Source: Candidatus Gordonibacter avicola (GTDB lineage: Bacteria; Actinomycetota; Coriobacteriia; Coriobacteriales; Eggerthellaceae). From it: DNA of 64,000 bases. A model generated the notes under the pieces. That model worked only from the letters and a program-made list of their open reading frames with translations, did no database searches and was not told the DNA's origin. The stretch covers positions 62,001 to 126,000 of the forward strand of contig DXGM01000035.1 in assembly GCA_019113915.1 (NCBI GenBank), in the 5' to 3' direction. This document shows positions 17,469 through 26,391 of the stretch, in pieces; position 1 is the first letter of the stretch, and every line of letters begins with the position of its first letter. A program made the translations under genes and the position numbers.

Positions 17469-19166
17469 TCACTTTCCCGAAGAGGCACGCGAGAATACCT
17501 CCGACGGGGTTGTCTCAAAGAAGGTAACCGTGCTGCCCGGAGAAGCATAGACAACATGGTAATCGCCGAACGTCCACACGCCCATGGTCCTCGCTCCGTC
17601 CAGATCGGTTTGAACCCCCCTTGAACCGTATGTTTTCATGCCCTTGGGGCCGATGTTCTCAATGGTGTAGCCCACGTTGGTGTAGCCGCTCGTCAGTTCG
17701 CCCCATTGCGCCGACGAGAAAAAGAGTGGCACGACCTCAGTGTCGGCGAACGTGGGAGCATCCGCCTTGCAGATGAAACTCCTGCCCACCAGACTCTCGG
17801 GCGCCGCGCCTTCACTCATGGTGGTGTCGAACAGTTCGTTCATGAGATCGCTGCCGTAGTAGCACACTGTTTGATCGCTGAACTCCTGCTTCTTGAGTTC
17901 GGGCTTACCGTCCGCTCCCGGGGTTATGAGCAAGGAGGACGCAAGGTACGGTAGGGTGGCCTCTGGGGCTAAATACCACAGAGATGAGGGGTTTGCCATA
18001 GTCGCCCATTCCGCTTTATCTTTCATGGTTAATGCCAAAATGCGCGAGAAGCCTTGCGGCATTGCAGTCGGTTCACCAGGATCCTGCGCATAAAGCAGCA
18101 TGACATCGATAGTACCAGCCTCAGCGCATACTTCAGCAATATTGTTTCCATCGTAGAACGTCGCCCACATAAAAGGCTTTTCGATGATGTATTGATCCAT
18201 CGGCTCAGGCAGCCCTGTTTCCTGCCACATATACTTCACCAATGCCTCATGTATTTGCGAAGCCTGGCGACTATCGCGTTTCGCAATTCCATCCGGCACA
18301 TCAACAGCGAATTGCTCAATATCATATTCAACGAAAACCGCTGTCCCATTTTCGTCTTCGGCAAAACCAACTCCTTGGACAGGGAAGCCGTCAACAATAT
18401 ACTTATCGTTGGCCAACTTCACCTCAATGCCGTATTTGTTTTGACAATAGTCAATGGCAGCCTTGCTCGCCGCGCTCTTTTGTTCCGGCGTGAGAGCCTT
18501 GTTGCCGCTTGGCTTATTGAAGGACATGTCGCCATCCGTGTTCACCACAAGGCTTGCGATTATCCCATCGTAATACTCCGGGTCGGCATCATACACAGCC
18601 TTGGGAAGCGCTAGCTGAACAGCCGCAACGACCTGGCCATCAATTTCAACGTAATATTCGCGCATCATAGAATTGTTCAGATCTATACCGTAGACGAGCG
18701 CATCATGTCCATTCAGCTTGAAGCGTTCAGGGTCCAACCGCACGGCATTTTTGGTGGCCTCTAACATCATGCGCTGCATTTCATCCATATCATCAGGATT
18801 CCGATTTCTCGCTTCTTCATACTTGGCTTGTATTGCATCAAGCCCACCGCCATTCGGATCGGTCACCTGCGAGACAGTGAAAGATACCGTCATGTCTTTA
18901 TTCATAAGCGTTGAAGTTATCAAATCCATGCCTTCGGGCAGGAAGGGACCATTTCTATTCTCACCAAACACGGAAAACTCGTCAGGATACCCCATGGACA
19001 CGGGACCAACGGTTATCGTGTTGGGAAAGTCTTGCTTTTTGTCGATGTTGTTTGTTTCGGTGGTGGCGCACCCGGTGAGTGCGAGAAGAAGGAGGGTGGC
19101 AATGCCCAGGAGGAGTCCCTTCGCCGCCCTGCTGTGCCGCCGTCGTGCGAATGCGATCGTGCTCAT
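17469..19166 (-). CDS. Large predicted lipoprotein of unknown function
   Basis: A 565-residue exported protein. The N-terminus is a classic lipoprotein signal: basic start (FARRRHSRAAKG), a Leu-rich core and the lipobox LTGC with Cys33 as the lipidated residue. The mature part is hydrophilic and acidic with no recognisable domain. Two halves contain similar-looking beta-rich segments (DFPNTITVGPVSMGYPDEF early, NVGYTIENIGPKGMKTYG late), which might be tandem PsbP/LpqN-like modules; this is a guess. The coding region is visibly less GC-rich than flanking genes, especially around 18,000-19,000, hinting at transfer or fast evolution. It is downstream of, and same strand as, the LuxR-type regulator. 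Confidence 0.75.
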   Translation of the reverse strand: MSTIAFARRRHSRAAKGLLLGIATLLLLALTGCATTETNNIDKKQDFPNTITVGPVSMGYPDEFSVFGENRNGPFLPEGMDLITSTLMNKDMTVSFTVSQVTDPNGGGLDAIQAKYEEARNRNPDDMDEMQRMMLEATKNAVRLDPERFKLNGHDALVYGIDLNNSMMREYYVEIDGQVVAAVQLALPKAVYDADPEYYDGIIASLVVNTDGDMSFNKPSGNKALTPEQKSAASKAAIDYCQNKYGIEVKLANDKYIVDGFPVQGVGFAEDENGTAVFVEYDIEQFAVDVPDGIAKRDSRQASQIHEALVKYMWQETGLPEPMDQYIIEKPFMWATFYDGNNIAEVCAEAGTIDVMLLYAQDPGEPTAMPQGFSRILALTMKDKAEWATMANPSSLWYLAPEATLPYLASSLLITPGADGKPELKKQEFSDQTVCYYGSDLMNELFDTTMSEGAAPESLVGRSFICKADAPTFADTEVVPLFFSSAQWGELTSGYTNVGYTIENIGPKGMKTYGSRGVQTDLDGARTMGVWTFGDYHVVYASPGSTVTFFETTPSEVFSRASSGK

Positions 19167-19355
19167 GATCTTCCTCCTTAGGGTCGCCCTTACTGCGCAC
19201 CTTGCGGTACGCTCGAACCCCCTGAACCCTTAGTATATCATGGAAAACCCCTCGTCGTATGGGGCACACAGAGTGCGGCATGCGACGTGGCCCGCGCGCT
19301 CGCCAGCCTACAGCAGCGACTTCTCCGGAAGCTTCGCGCTTAACTTCCCGGGGGT

Positions 19356-20939
19356 CTACCCCTCCAGGTCGGCCAGCATGTCTAGAAGCTCTTGGCGCTT
19401 GTGAATGTCCAGCTTCGTGTAGATGTGCTTGGCGTGGGTGCGCACAGTGTTCTCGCTGATGACCAGGCGCTCGGCGATGCTTGCCATGCTGTTGCCGCGC
19501 GCGATGAGTTCCATCACTTCGGTCTCGCGCAGTGACAGCCCATGCTCGTGTTGCAGTTGCAGGCACTGCTTCGACACGCGGTCGCGAATGGCGCCGGCAT
19601 CGGCGGTGGCCGAGGGACGGTTGCGACGCTTCTTGGGCGGCTCGGCCCCCTCACGCGAAGTCTTCCCGCGCGTCTTCTCCTTCGCCTTCGCTGCCTTCCC
19701 CGTCTTCACCGCGCTGGGCTCGGGCATCATGAACTCGATGGGCTCGGCCGCCAGGGTTCCCCTCGACGCCAGCGGCTTGAACAGCGTGCCAGTGGAGGCC
19801 AGCAGCGTCAGCCCCAGCACCCAGCTGGACACCATGGCCACGGCGAACAGCGACTCAAGCCCGTCGAGCGAGGCGAAGTCGCTCATCCAACCCAGCAGGA
19901 AACCCGCGCTCTGCATGAGGTAGGCCACGCCGCCGAAGAACCCGTAGATGAACACGGGGTTGATGCCGCGGTCGCGCGAGATTTGCGCGCACTGCATCAT
20001 CATGAGCATCTGCACGAGCGAAAACACCAGGTAGGTGAAGGCCGCGAACAGGTTGAGGTAGCCCGCGCCCAGCCACGGCAGCAGCAGAAACCCGGTGATG
20101 ACGAGCGGATACACCACGCGAAACACCGTGGTCATGCCAAAGCGGAAGCTCATGCGGAACCACAACACCAAAAGCACCGCCGCCGAGGCCAGCGCGCCCA
20201 GCATGGAAGCGCTGTTCACCACCGCAGCCAGTTCTTGATGTAACAGCGCCACACCGCGGATGACGCCGCTGGCAAACGCCAGCGCACCCACCGCAAGCGC
20301 GCTGCGCCAGTAGTCCACCACCACCTGGCGATACACGCGTGGATGGTCGCGCGGCACGTCCTCGAACATGGGTTGATCGAGCCGCATCTCGCGCACCGAG
20401 AGCGCAATGCACAGCCCGCACAGCGGCACAAACACCAGCGGCACCAGAAACGCCGTGAGCGCGATAGGCACCAGATACAGCGCGAAGTAAATGAGTGGTG
20501 CCAGCGCCGAGCCCACGATGAGTCGGAAGTTCCCCTGCGTGGGCGAGAGCGACGCAAAGTAGCGCTGCCACAGCATGAACATACCCGCGCAGCCTATTCC
20601 CAGCAGCACGCCACCTCCGGCCACCAGCGCCAGCGCGAGCGCTTCCACATACATGGCGCCAATGAGGCACGCCGAACCCGTAAACACCAGAAGCGCGCTC
20701 AACGCCACCAGCATGCGACGCGCGCCGCGCGGGAAGTAATACGACCCCAGCATGCTGGCAACGAACGCCCCGCCAAAAGCGAGCGCCTGCGCCAAGTAAA
20801 AGGTGAGCGTGACTTCCGCCGTCTGAAATTCCATCGGCAAAAACGGAAACACCCCGCCCCAAATAGACGTGGCATTCACCGTAAGAAAGCACGCATACCC
20901 CCAACTGGATACGTGCGTTTTAAGCGCACTTGACGCCAC
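19356..20939 (-). CDS. LuxR-type regulator with multi-pass membrane domain
   Basis: A 527-residue protein. Roughly the first 400 residues contain about 12 hydrophobic helices arranged like a transporter. A basic, disordered linker follows (KAKEKTRGKTSREGAEPPKK), then a C-terminal LuxR/GerE helix-turn-helix (LSLRETEVMELIARGNSM, ASIAERLVISENTVRTHAKH). Such membrane LuxR proteins are abundant in Eggerthellaceae, usually beside respiratory reductases. Divergence from dmsA (236 bp between starts) suggests it controls the reductase. GTG at 20939 was chosen because GGGAGGGG precedes it; an ATG at 20987 overlaps a TATAAT (20991-20986), so it is more likely part of the promoter than the start. Confidence 0.88.
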   Translation of the reverse strand: MASSALKTHVSSWGYACFLTVNATSIWGGVFPFLPMEFQTAEVTLTFYLAQALAFGGAFVASMLGSYYFPRGARRMLVALSALLVFTGSACLIGAMYVEALALALVAGGGVLLGIGCAGMFMLWQRYFASLSPTQGNFRLIVGSALAPLIYFALYLVPIALTAFLVPLVFVPLCGLCIALSVREMRLDQPMFEDVPRDHPRVYRQVVVDYWRSALAVGALAFASGVIRGVALLHQELAAVVNSASMLGALASAAVLLVLWFRMSFRFGMTTVFRVVYPLVITGFLLLPWLGAGYLNLFAAFTYLVFSLVQMLMMMQCAQISRDRGINPVFIYGFFGGVAYLMQSAGFLLGWMSDFASLDGLESLFAVAMVSSWVLGLTLLASTGTLFKPLASRGTLAAEPIEFMMPEPSAVKTGKAAKAKEKTRGKTSREGAEPPKKRRNRPSATADAGAIRDRVSKQCLQLQHEHGLSLRETEVMELIARGNSMASIAERLVISENTVRTHAKHIYTKLDIHKRQELLDMLADLEG

Positions 20940-20985
20940 GTGGCTTCGGCCCCTCCCGCCTCGTCCTCGATAATCTCTTAGTTTC

Positions 20986-20991
20986 ATTATA
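20986..20991 (-). promoter_or_regulatory. -10 box of the LuxR-type regulator
   Basis: A minus-strand TATAAT overlaps an in-frame ATG. Transcription from here would begin near 20979, leaving a 40-base leader with the ribosome site GGGAGGGG before the GTG start. Confidence 0.45.
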
Positions 20992-21086
20992 GTATGAAGC
21001 GCCGCTGGGCACGTTGAAGGTTTAGCGAAGCAGCACGCCTTTTCACCCTCACATGCCCCTCATCACCCTTTTCTGAACAGGTAATA

Positions 21087-21118
21087 CGCTTAAATCACAT
21101 GCAAAGTGTGATCAAGCG
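21087..21118. promoter_or_regulatory. Candidate operator between luxR-type gene and dmsA
   Basis: The inverted repeat CGCTT-AA-ATCACA (21087-21099) and TGTGAT-C-AAGCG (21107-21118) is separated by seven bases and centred about 73 bp upstream of the dmsA ATG. It is a plausible binding site for the divergent regulator. A small hairpin, GCCTA/TAGGC (21123-21138), follows in the dmsA leader. Confidence 0.45.
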
Positions 21119-21175
21119 AACCGCCTATTAAAGTAGGCTTTCCCACGGAGGAGTTACCAAGAGAAGGAGGGAATT

Positions 21176-23593
21176 ATGGCATTGAACGAAGCAGCGACGC
21201 TGTCGCGCCGCACGTTCGTGAAGGGCTCGCTCGCCGGGCTCGCGCTGGCCGGAGCGGCTGGAAGCGCGCTCTACGGCTGCGCGCCCAAGAGCGAGGGCGG
21301 CGCTAAGAAGGATGAACCCACAACGGCTGCCGACGAGATCGTCTGGAGTCAGTGCGTCGTCAACTGCGGCGGTTCCTGCGTGCTGCGCTGGCACGTGCAG
21401 GACGGCAAGATCCTGTACGCCGAAACCGACAACGTGGGCGACCCGGAAGGTCTACAAGCGCGCGCCTGCCTGCGCGGTCGCACCATCCGTCGCTGGATCA
21501 ACTCGCCCGACCGCCTCATGCACCCCATGAAGCGCGTTGGCAAGCGTGGCGAAGGCAAGTTCGAGCAGATTAGCTGGGATGAGGCCTACCAAGCCATCGC
21601 CGACAAACTTAAGAGCGTCATCGACCAGTACGGCAACGAGGCCGTGTACATGAACTACGGCAGCGGCGTGTCTTCAGCCACGAGCCGCCTGTTCCCGCGC
21701 CTTGCCAACCTCATGGGTGGTTACCTGAAGAGTTACGCCGACTACTCCACGAACATGATGCAGTCTGGCATGCCCTTCACCTACGGCGATGAGTGCAACC
21801 CCTACGACAGTGTGTTCGCTTCATCTATGTCCGAAGCCGAGAACTCTGACCTGGTGGTCATGTTCGGCAACAGCCCGGCCGACACGCGCATGGGCGGCGC
21901 CAACATTGTGTACGACTTCGAGAAGGTGCGCGAGGCCGGCGCGAAAATTGTGAACATCGACTACCGCCTGAACGAGACCAGCGCAGGCCATCCCGACGAG
22001 TGGCTGCCCATTCGCACGGGTACCGACGCTGCGCTCGTGAACGCCATCGCCCACGAGCTGATTGCGAATAACCAGGTGAACAAGGAGTTCCTCGACAAGT
22101 ACTGCGTGGGCTATGACGACGACACCATGCCCGAGTCCGCCAAGGGCCAGAACAAGTCCTACAAGGACTACATCATGGGCACGGGCTATGACATGGTGGA
22201 GAAGACGCCCGAGTGGGCCGCCCCCATCACGCAAATCCCCGCCGACCGCATTCGCCAGCTGGCCGCCGACATCGCAGCTTCCAAAGCGCTCTTCGTGGTG
22301 CAGGGCTGGGGCTCGCAGCGCCACAACAACGGCGAGAACACGTCGCGCGCCATCTGCATGCTGCCCATCCTTACCGGCATGATTGGCAAGCCGGGCACGA
22401 ACACGGGCATGCGCGAAGCCGAGCCGTCTGGCATCATTGGAAGCATGCCGAAGGGCAAGAACCCCGTGGTCACTGCCATCAACTGTTATCAGTGGCTCAA
22501 TGCGGTCGACCATGGTGAAGAGATGACGGCTGCCAAGGACGGCGTGCGCGGCGCCGACAAGCTGTCCACCGGCATCAAGTTCATCTGGAGCTACGGCGGC
22601 AACTGCATCACGAACCAGCACTCCGACATCAACCTTGTTCATGACATCTTGCAGGACGAGAACAAGCTTGAGTGCCTCGTGGTTATCGACACCGTCATGA
22701 CCGACACGGCCAAGTACGCCGACTTCCTGCTGCCCGACGCCATGCGCGCCGAGCAGATGCACATGGCCGGCAACGGCTACGCCGAGTACTACAACGGCGT
22801 TTTGGTGGGCGGCCCCGCACAGGATGCTCCGGGCGAAGCGCAGAAGGAATACGACATCGTATCCGGTATTGCCGATAAACTGGGCATGAAGGATGACTTC
22901 ACCGAGGGCAAGACGCAGGAGCAGTGGATCGAAGAGATTTACAAGAAGTCCGCTGAGGCCGATGGCAACATGCCCAGCTGGGACGAGATCAAGTCTCAGG
23001 GTCACTACAAGCGCGAGCTGGAGCCCGTCATTGGTCTGGCCGACTTCATCTCTGACCCCGTGGCAAACGCCCTGGCAACGCCTTCCGGCAAGATTGAGAT
23101 TTACGCCGAGCGTCTGGCCGAGACGGCTGCGAAACTGGAGCTGGCCGAAGGCGACGTTGTTACCCCCATCCCCGTATTCGACCCGGGCTATATGGGCTAT
23201 GGCAGCACAACCGACGAGTTCCCGCTGTACTGCTCTGGCTTCCACTACAAGAGTCGCACGCACTCCTCTTACGGTGGAGTGGACGAACTGAAGCAGGCAT
23301 GCCGCCAGCAGATGTGGATCAACCCCTTGGACGCCGAAAGCCGCGGCATCGCCAATGGCGATCAGGTGTCCGTCAAGAGCCCCGTGGGCGAACTGCGCAT
23401 CGAAGCGAAGGTTACGCCGCGTATTATCCCTGGTACTGTGGGTATTCCGCAAGGTGCGTGGCACGACGCCGACATGTCAGGCGACCGCATTGACAAGGGC
23501 GGCTGCATCAACACCATCACACCCTACCATCCCTCGCCGCTCGCGAAGGGCAACGGCGTACACTCGCTCATCGTCCAAGTAGCGAAAGCGTAA
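21176..23593 (+). CDS. dmsA: DmsA-type molybdopterin reductase, Tat-exported
   Basis: An 805-residue catalytic subunit of the DMSO reductase family. The twin-arginine signal is SRRTFVKGSLAGLALAGAA, so the enzyme works outside the membrane. An N-terminal [4Fe-4S] site is formed by C60, C64, C68 and C98. The molybdenum-ligand serine is probably Ser191 in YADYSTNMMQSG, matching the serine of E. coli DmsA. Other DmsA-like blocks are VVMFGNSPADTRMGG, RPSG-type cofactor loops, GWGSQRHNNGENTSRAICM and the C-terminal GFHYKSRTHSSYGGVDEL. Similarity to DmsA runs along the whole length, so an S- or N-oxide substrate is likely, though family members in this group act on varied compounds. dmsB follows 15 bp downstream. 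Confidence 0.92.
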   Translation: MALNEAATLSRRTFVKGSLAGLALAGAAGSALYGCAPKSEGGAKKDEPTTAADEIVWSQCVVNCGGSCVLRWHVQDGKILYAETDNVGDPEGLQARACLRGRTIRRWINSPDRLMHPMKRVGKRGEGKFEQISWDEAYQAIADKLKSVIDQYGNEAVYMNYGSGVSSATSRLFPRLANLMGGYLKSYADYSTNMMQSGMPFTYGDECNPYDSVFASSMSEAENSDLVVMFGNSPADTRMGGANIVYDFEKVREAGAKIVNIDYRLNETSAGHPDEWLPIRTGTDAALVNAIAHELIANNQVNKEFLDKYCVGYDDDTMPESAKGQNKSYKDYIMGTGYDMVEKTPEWAAPITQIPADRIRQLAADIAASKALFVVQGWGSQRHNNGENTSRAICMLPILTGMIGKPGTNTGMREAEPSGIIGSMPKGKNPVVTAINCYQWLNAVDHGEEMTAAKDGVRGADKLSTGIKFIWSYGGNCITNQHSDINLVHDILQDENKLECLVVIDTVMTDTAKYADFLLPDAMRAEQMHMAGNGYAEYYNGVLVGGPAQDAPGEAQKEYDIVSGIADKLGMKDDFTEGKTQEQWIEEIYKKSAEADGNMPSWDEIKSQGHYKRELEPVIGLADFISDPVANALATPSGKIEIYAERLAETAAKLELAEGDVVTPIPVFDPGYMGYGSTTDEFPLYCSGFHYKSRTHSSYGGVDELKQACRQQMWINPLDAESRGIANGDQVSVKSPVGELRIEAKVTPRIIPGTVGIPQGAWHDADMSGDRIDKGGCINTITPYHPSPLAKGNGVHSLIVQVAKA

Positions 23594-23608
23594 AGGAGGA
23601 ACGCAACC

Positions 23609-24247
23609 ATGACCCAGTACGGTTTCTATTTCGATAGCGCACGCTGCACGGGCTGCAAGACCTGCGAGATGGCGTGCAAGGATTATAAGGATCTGCCTTC
23701 GACCATCGCCTTCCGCAAGGTGTACGACTACGAAGGCGGCACGTGGACCGACGCCGGCAACGGCACCTACACGTCCGACACCTTCGCCTATCATGTGTCG
23801 CTGGCTTGCAACCATTGCGCCATGCCGGCCTGTATGGCGAAGTGCCCGTCGGGTGCCATTGAGAAGGACGGCAAGACGGGGCTTGTACGCATTGACCAGG
23901 AGAAATGCACGGGCGTGGGCGTGTGCGTAACCACGTGCCCCTACAACGTGCCCATTTTGGATGCAACCACGAAGAAGGGCGTGAAGTGCGACGGTTGCGC
24001 CGATCGTGTGGCCGAGGGCATGAACCCCATCTGCGTAGAGTCGTGCCCGGTGCGTGCGCTGGAGTTTGGCGACATCGAAGAGCTGCGCTCGAAGCATGCC
24101 GGCACCGTAGCAGGCATTGCGCCTCTGCCCTCGCCAGACGAGACCACGCCGTCTCTGGCCATCAACCCCTGCCCTGCCGCTAAGGAGGTAGGCGACACCA
24201 CGGGTGCCATCATGAACGAGAAGGAAGTTACGGACATTCCGGCGTAA
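23609..24247 (+). CDS. dmsB: DmsB-type Fe-S subunit, one cysteine replaced
   Basis: A 212-residue ferredoxin-like electron transfer subunit with four Cys groups: C13TGCKTCEMAC, C67NHCAMPACMAKC, C100TGVGVCVTTC and C127DGC...C142VESC. In group III the second cysteine is Val103, where E. coli DmsB has Cys102. In E. coli, replacing that residue converts the cluster from [4Fe-4S] to [3Fe-4S], and NarH naturally has Trp there. A [3Fe-4S] cluster is therefore predicted here. It lies 15 bp after dmsA with AAAGGAGG upstream, and a terminator follows at 24276. It should pass electrons from a membrane subunit to DmsA. Confidence 0.92.
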   Translation: MTQYGFYFDSARCTGCKTCEMACKDYKDLPSTIAFRKVYDYEGGTWTDAGNGTYTSDTFAYHVSLACNHCAMPACMAKCPSGAIEKDGKTGLVRIDQEKCTGVGVCVTTCPYNVPILDATTKKGVKCDGCADRVAEGMNPICVESCPVRALEFGDIEELRSKHAGTVAGIAPLPSPDETTPSLAINPCPAAKEVGDTTGAIMNEKEVTDIPA

Positions 24248-24275
24248 AAGCCCAACACGCACCTCCCTTTTCAAG

Positions 24276-24313
24276 CAGCCGCGCCGTCCCTCCCGGCGCG
24301 GCTGTTCTTTTTT
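24276..24313 (+). terminator. Terminator between the two dmsB genes
   Basis: CAGCCGCGCCG (24276-24286) pairs perfectly with CGGCGCGGCTG (24294-24304), followed by TTCTTTTTT. It should end the dmsA-dmsB transcript. A TATAAT begins only three bases beyond the T-run. Confidence 0.9.
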
Positions 24314-24315
24314 CG

Positions 24316-24321
24316 TATAAT
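24316..24321 (+). promoter_or_regulatory. -10 box for second dmsB and dmsC
   Basis: TATAAT directly after the terminator, 32 bp before the second dmsB start. No clear -35 box. The terminator/promoter pair implies separate control of dmsA-dmsB and dmsB2-dmsC. Confidence 0.5.
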
Positions 24322-24352
24322 GGCACGAACGACGAAAGAGGAAAGCAATTTC

Positions 24353-24982
24353 ATGGCGTTTGGGTTCTTCTTCGATAATGCGCGCTGTACGGGATGTAAG
24401 ACCTGCGAGATGGCGTGCAAGGATTACCATGACCTCGGTGTTGAGGCCACGTTCCGGCGCGTCATTGATTACGAAGGTGGCACGTGGCGGCCCGCCCATG
24501 GTGCGGGAGGCGTAGAAGAGGTCGAGGGCGTGTTTGCCTACCATGTGTCGCTTGCGTGCAACCACTGCGGAAACCCCGCGTGCACGAAGGTGTGCCCTAC
24601 TGGCGCCATGCACAAGGACGAAGCCGGGCTTGTGTGGCCTGACGAGCGCAAATGCATTGGTTGCGGCTACTGCACGATGGCGTGCCCTTACCACGCTCCC
24701 TTCATTGACCAGCGCCTCAAGCGCAGTTCGAAATGCGACGGGTGCCGCGAACGACAGGCCGAAGGCAAGCTTCCGATATGTGTGGAAGCTTGCCCCACGC
24801 GAGCGCTCGACTGCGGCGAACCGCTTGAGTTGGCGCAGCGGCACCCGGATGCCGTGCGCTCGATTCTGCCACTGCCGGCCGAGGACGCCACCTGGCCCAA
24901 CCTGCTGATAGCCCCCTCCCCCGCCGCGCTGCTTGCGGCCGAGACCGGCCAGGGTTCCATCGCGAACTGGGAGGAGATTTAG
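24353..24982 (+). CDS. Second DmsB-type Fe-S subunit
   Basis: A 209-residue paralogue of the preceding DmsB. All four cysteine groups are complete, including C101IGCGYCTMAC, so four [4Fe-4S] clusters are expected. It differs mainly by an insertion (HGAGGVEEVEG, residues 49-60) and a longer C-terminus with LPAEDATWPNLLIAPSPA. The ATG at 24353 has GAAAGAGGAAAG before it; an upstream in-frame start inside the -10 region is unlikely. Its stop TAG is followed immediately by the dmsC ATG (TAGATG), indicating tight coupling with the membrane subunit. It could be the true partner of DmsC, pass electrons to the first DmsB, or serve another catalytic subunit encoded elsewhere. Confidence 0.9.
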   Translation: MAFGFFFDNARCTGCKTCEMACKDYHDLGVEATFRRVIDYEGGTWRPAHGAGGVEEVEGVFAYHVSLACNHCGNPACTKVCPTGAMHKDEAGLVWPDERKCIGCGYCTMACPYHAPFIDQRLKRSSKCDGCRERQAEGKLPICVEACPTRALDCGEPLELAQRHPDAVRSILPLPAEDATWPNLLIAPSPAALLAAETGQGSIANWEEI

Positions 24983-25837
24983 ATGTCCAGCGGCTTCGAC
25001 GAGTTCTCGCTTGCCGTGTTCACCACGCTTGCGCCGGCGGGCGCGCTGGCGTTTGTGGCGGTGGCGCTTGCGCGGCTGTTCGCGCGCGACCACGATGCAG
25101 CGGTGCGACTGGATCGCATAACCGCTCTGCCGTTTTCCGTGATGCTGGTGGGGTTCATCGCCTCGGCCACACACCTGGGGACACCGGCCAACGCGCTGCA
25201 TGTGTTCTCGGGCGTGGGCCGCTCGCCGCTGTCAAACGAGGTGTTTGCCGCGGTGATGTTCTTGTTTTTGGTGGGGTCGTACTGGATGTGCGCGTTCAAG
25301 CGGCACTTCCCCGACGCAGTGGCGCGCCCATGGCTGGTGCTGGCCAGCGTGGCGGGGCTCGCGTTTGTTGCGTGCACGTCGCTGGCCTACTCCGTGGACA
25401 CCGTACCCACGTGGAATACGCTGTTCACGCCGGTGAACCTGTGGCTGTCGGCGCTTTTAGCGGGCCCGACGCTGGGGCTGCTGTTCTTGCGCGTGGCGCG
25501 CGTTGATGCGCGCAGGCTGAGCGCGGCGCTGGTCGTTGTGGCGGCGTTAGCCCTGGTAGCGGGCACTGTCATGCTGTATCTACACCACCAAAGCTTGGGC
25601 GGGATAGCGAACAACGAACTGATAGCCAGCGCGCTTGTACCCGACTACGGCTCCGCCATCATCTTCCACACCCTCACCGGAACCGCCGGCTGCCTCTGCG
25701 CCGCCCTGTCACTGCGCCGCTTCGCCAGCCCCCGCACCGCCCTCGCCCTCACCGGCGCAGCCTCAATCCTCGTCCTGGTAGCCGTCTTCGTAACAAGAAT
25801 AGAATTCTACCAACTACATTTGACTGTAGGGTTTTGA
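24983..25837 (+). CDS. dmsC: DmsC-type membrane anchor and quinol oxidase subunit
   Basis: A 284-residue membrane protein with about eight hydrophobic helices, matching DmsC (E. coli DmsC has eight and 287 residues). The signature region FSVMLVGFIASATHLGTPANALHVFSG has a His in a position typical of the menaquinol site, and SPLSNEVFAAVMFLFLVGSYW follows. It anchors the reductase and oxidises menaquinol. The ATG touches the stop of the preceding gene. Confidence 0.9.
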   Translation: MSSGFDEFSLAVFTTLAPAGALAFVAVALARLFARDHDAAVRLDRITALPFSVMLVGFIASATHLGTPANALHVFSGVGRSPLSNEVFAAVMFLFLVGSYWMCAFKRHFPDAVARPWLVLASVAGLAFVACTSLAYSVDTVPTWNTLFTPVNLWLSALLAGPTLGLLFLRVARVDARRLSAALVVVAALALVAGTVMLYLHHQSLGGIANNELIASALVPDYGSAIIFHTLTGTAGCLCAALSLRRFASPRTALALTGAASILVLVAVFVTRIEFYQLHLTVGF

Positions 25838-25850
25838 GGAAAGGATGGCA

Positions 25851-25880
25851 AGTTTCGATGATTGACAAGCTGTCGAAACT
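25851..25880. terminator. Bidirectional hairpin between dmsC and moaB
   Basis: AGTTTCGA (25851-25858) pairs with TCGAAACT (25873-25880). The hairpin touches the stop codon of leftward moaB and lies 13 bp past dmsC, so it could end transcripts from both sides. T-runs are weak. Confidence 0.55.
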
Positions 25881-26375
25881 CTAGTGTCCTCCGCCGGCCA
25901 TCATTTTGGCGGCGTGGGGGAGGGCGGCGGCTATGCCGTCCCAGTTTTCGCGGGCGGCTTTTTCGCTACCAGGGAGGTTGATTACCAGGTGGCGGCCGCG
26001 CTGCATGCACAGGGCGCGCGACAGCATGGCGAACGGCGTAATGGCCAGCGAGTGGGCCCGCATGGCTTCGGCGATGCCGGGCACGTTGCGCTCGCACACA
26101 TCCATCGTGGCCTCGGGCGTCACGTCGCGCAGGGACAGACCGCTTCCGCCGCACGTCAGCACGATGTCCACGTCCAGTTCGTCGCAGGCGTGCACGATGG
26201 CAGCGCCAATATCGGCACGCTCGTCCTTCACCACCACGTGGTCAACGCACGTCCAACCCTTTTCGGCAATGAGCGCCTCCAGTGCGGCGCCAGCCGTGTC
26301 TTCCTTCATGCTGCGCGTATCGGAGCACGTGATAATAGCGAAGCTAATGGGCTGGTCTTCATGGGAATGCGACAT
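25881..26375 (-). CDS. moaB: Molybdopterin adenylyltransferase-type protein (MoaB/Mog)
   Basis: A 164-residue MoaB/MogA-fold protein that activates molybdopterin by adenylation before metal insertion. Visible family motifs are ITCSDTRSMKEDTAG near the N-terminus, DELDVDIVLTCGGSGLSLRD (the GGSG/GLS substrate loop) and DVTPEATMDVCERNVPGIAEAM. The ATG at 26375 follows AAAGGA; a longer reading frame into the palindromic element upstream is not MoaB-like. It lies downstream of moeA on the same strand and next to the Mo-reductase genes, so cofactor synthesis and use are clustered. Confidence 0.93.
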   Translation of the reverse strand: MSHSHEDQPISFAIITCSDTRSMKEDTAGAALEALIAEKGWTCVDHVVVKDERADIGAAIVHACDELDVDIVLTCGGSGLSLRDVTPEATMDVCERNVPGIAEAMRAHSLAITPFAMLSRALCMQRGRHLVINLPGSEKAARENWDGIAAALPHAAKMMAGGGH

Positions 26376-26391
26376 ATTCGTTCCTTTCCCG

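Noticed and set aside
19356..20987. ATG at 20987 as start of the first LuxR-type regulator
   Set aside because: It overlaps a TATAAT and has no ribosome site, while GTG at 20939 follows GGGAGGGG.
21821..23464. 547-codon open frame opposite dmsA
   Set aside because: Antisense shadow; composition is typical of reversed GC-rich codons.
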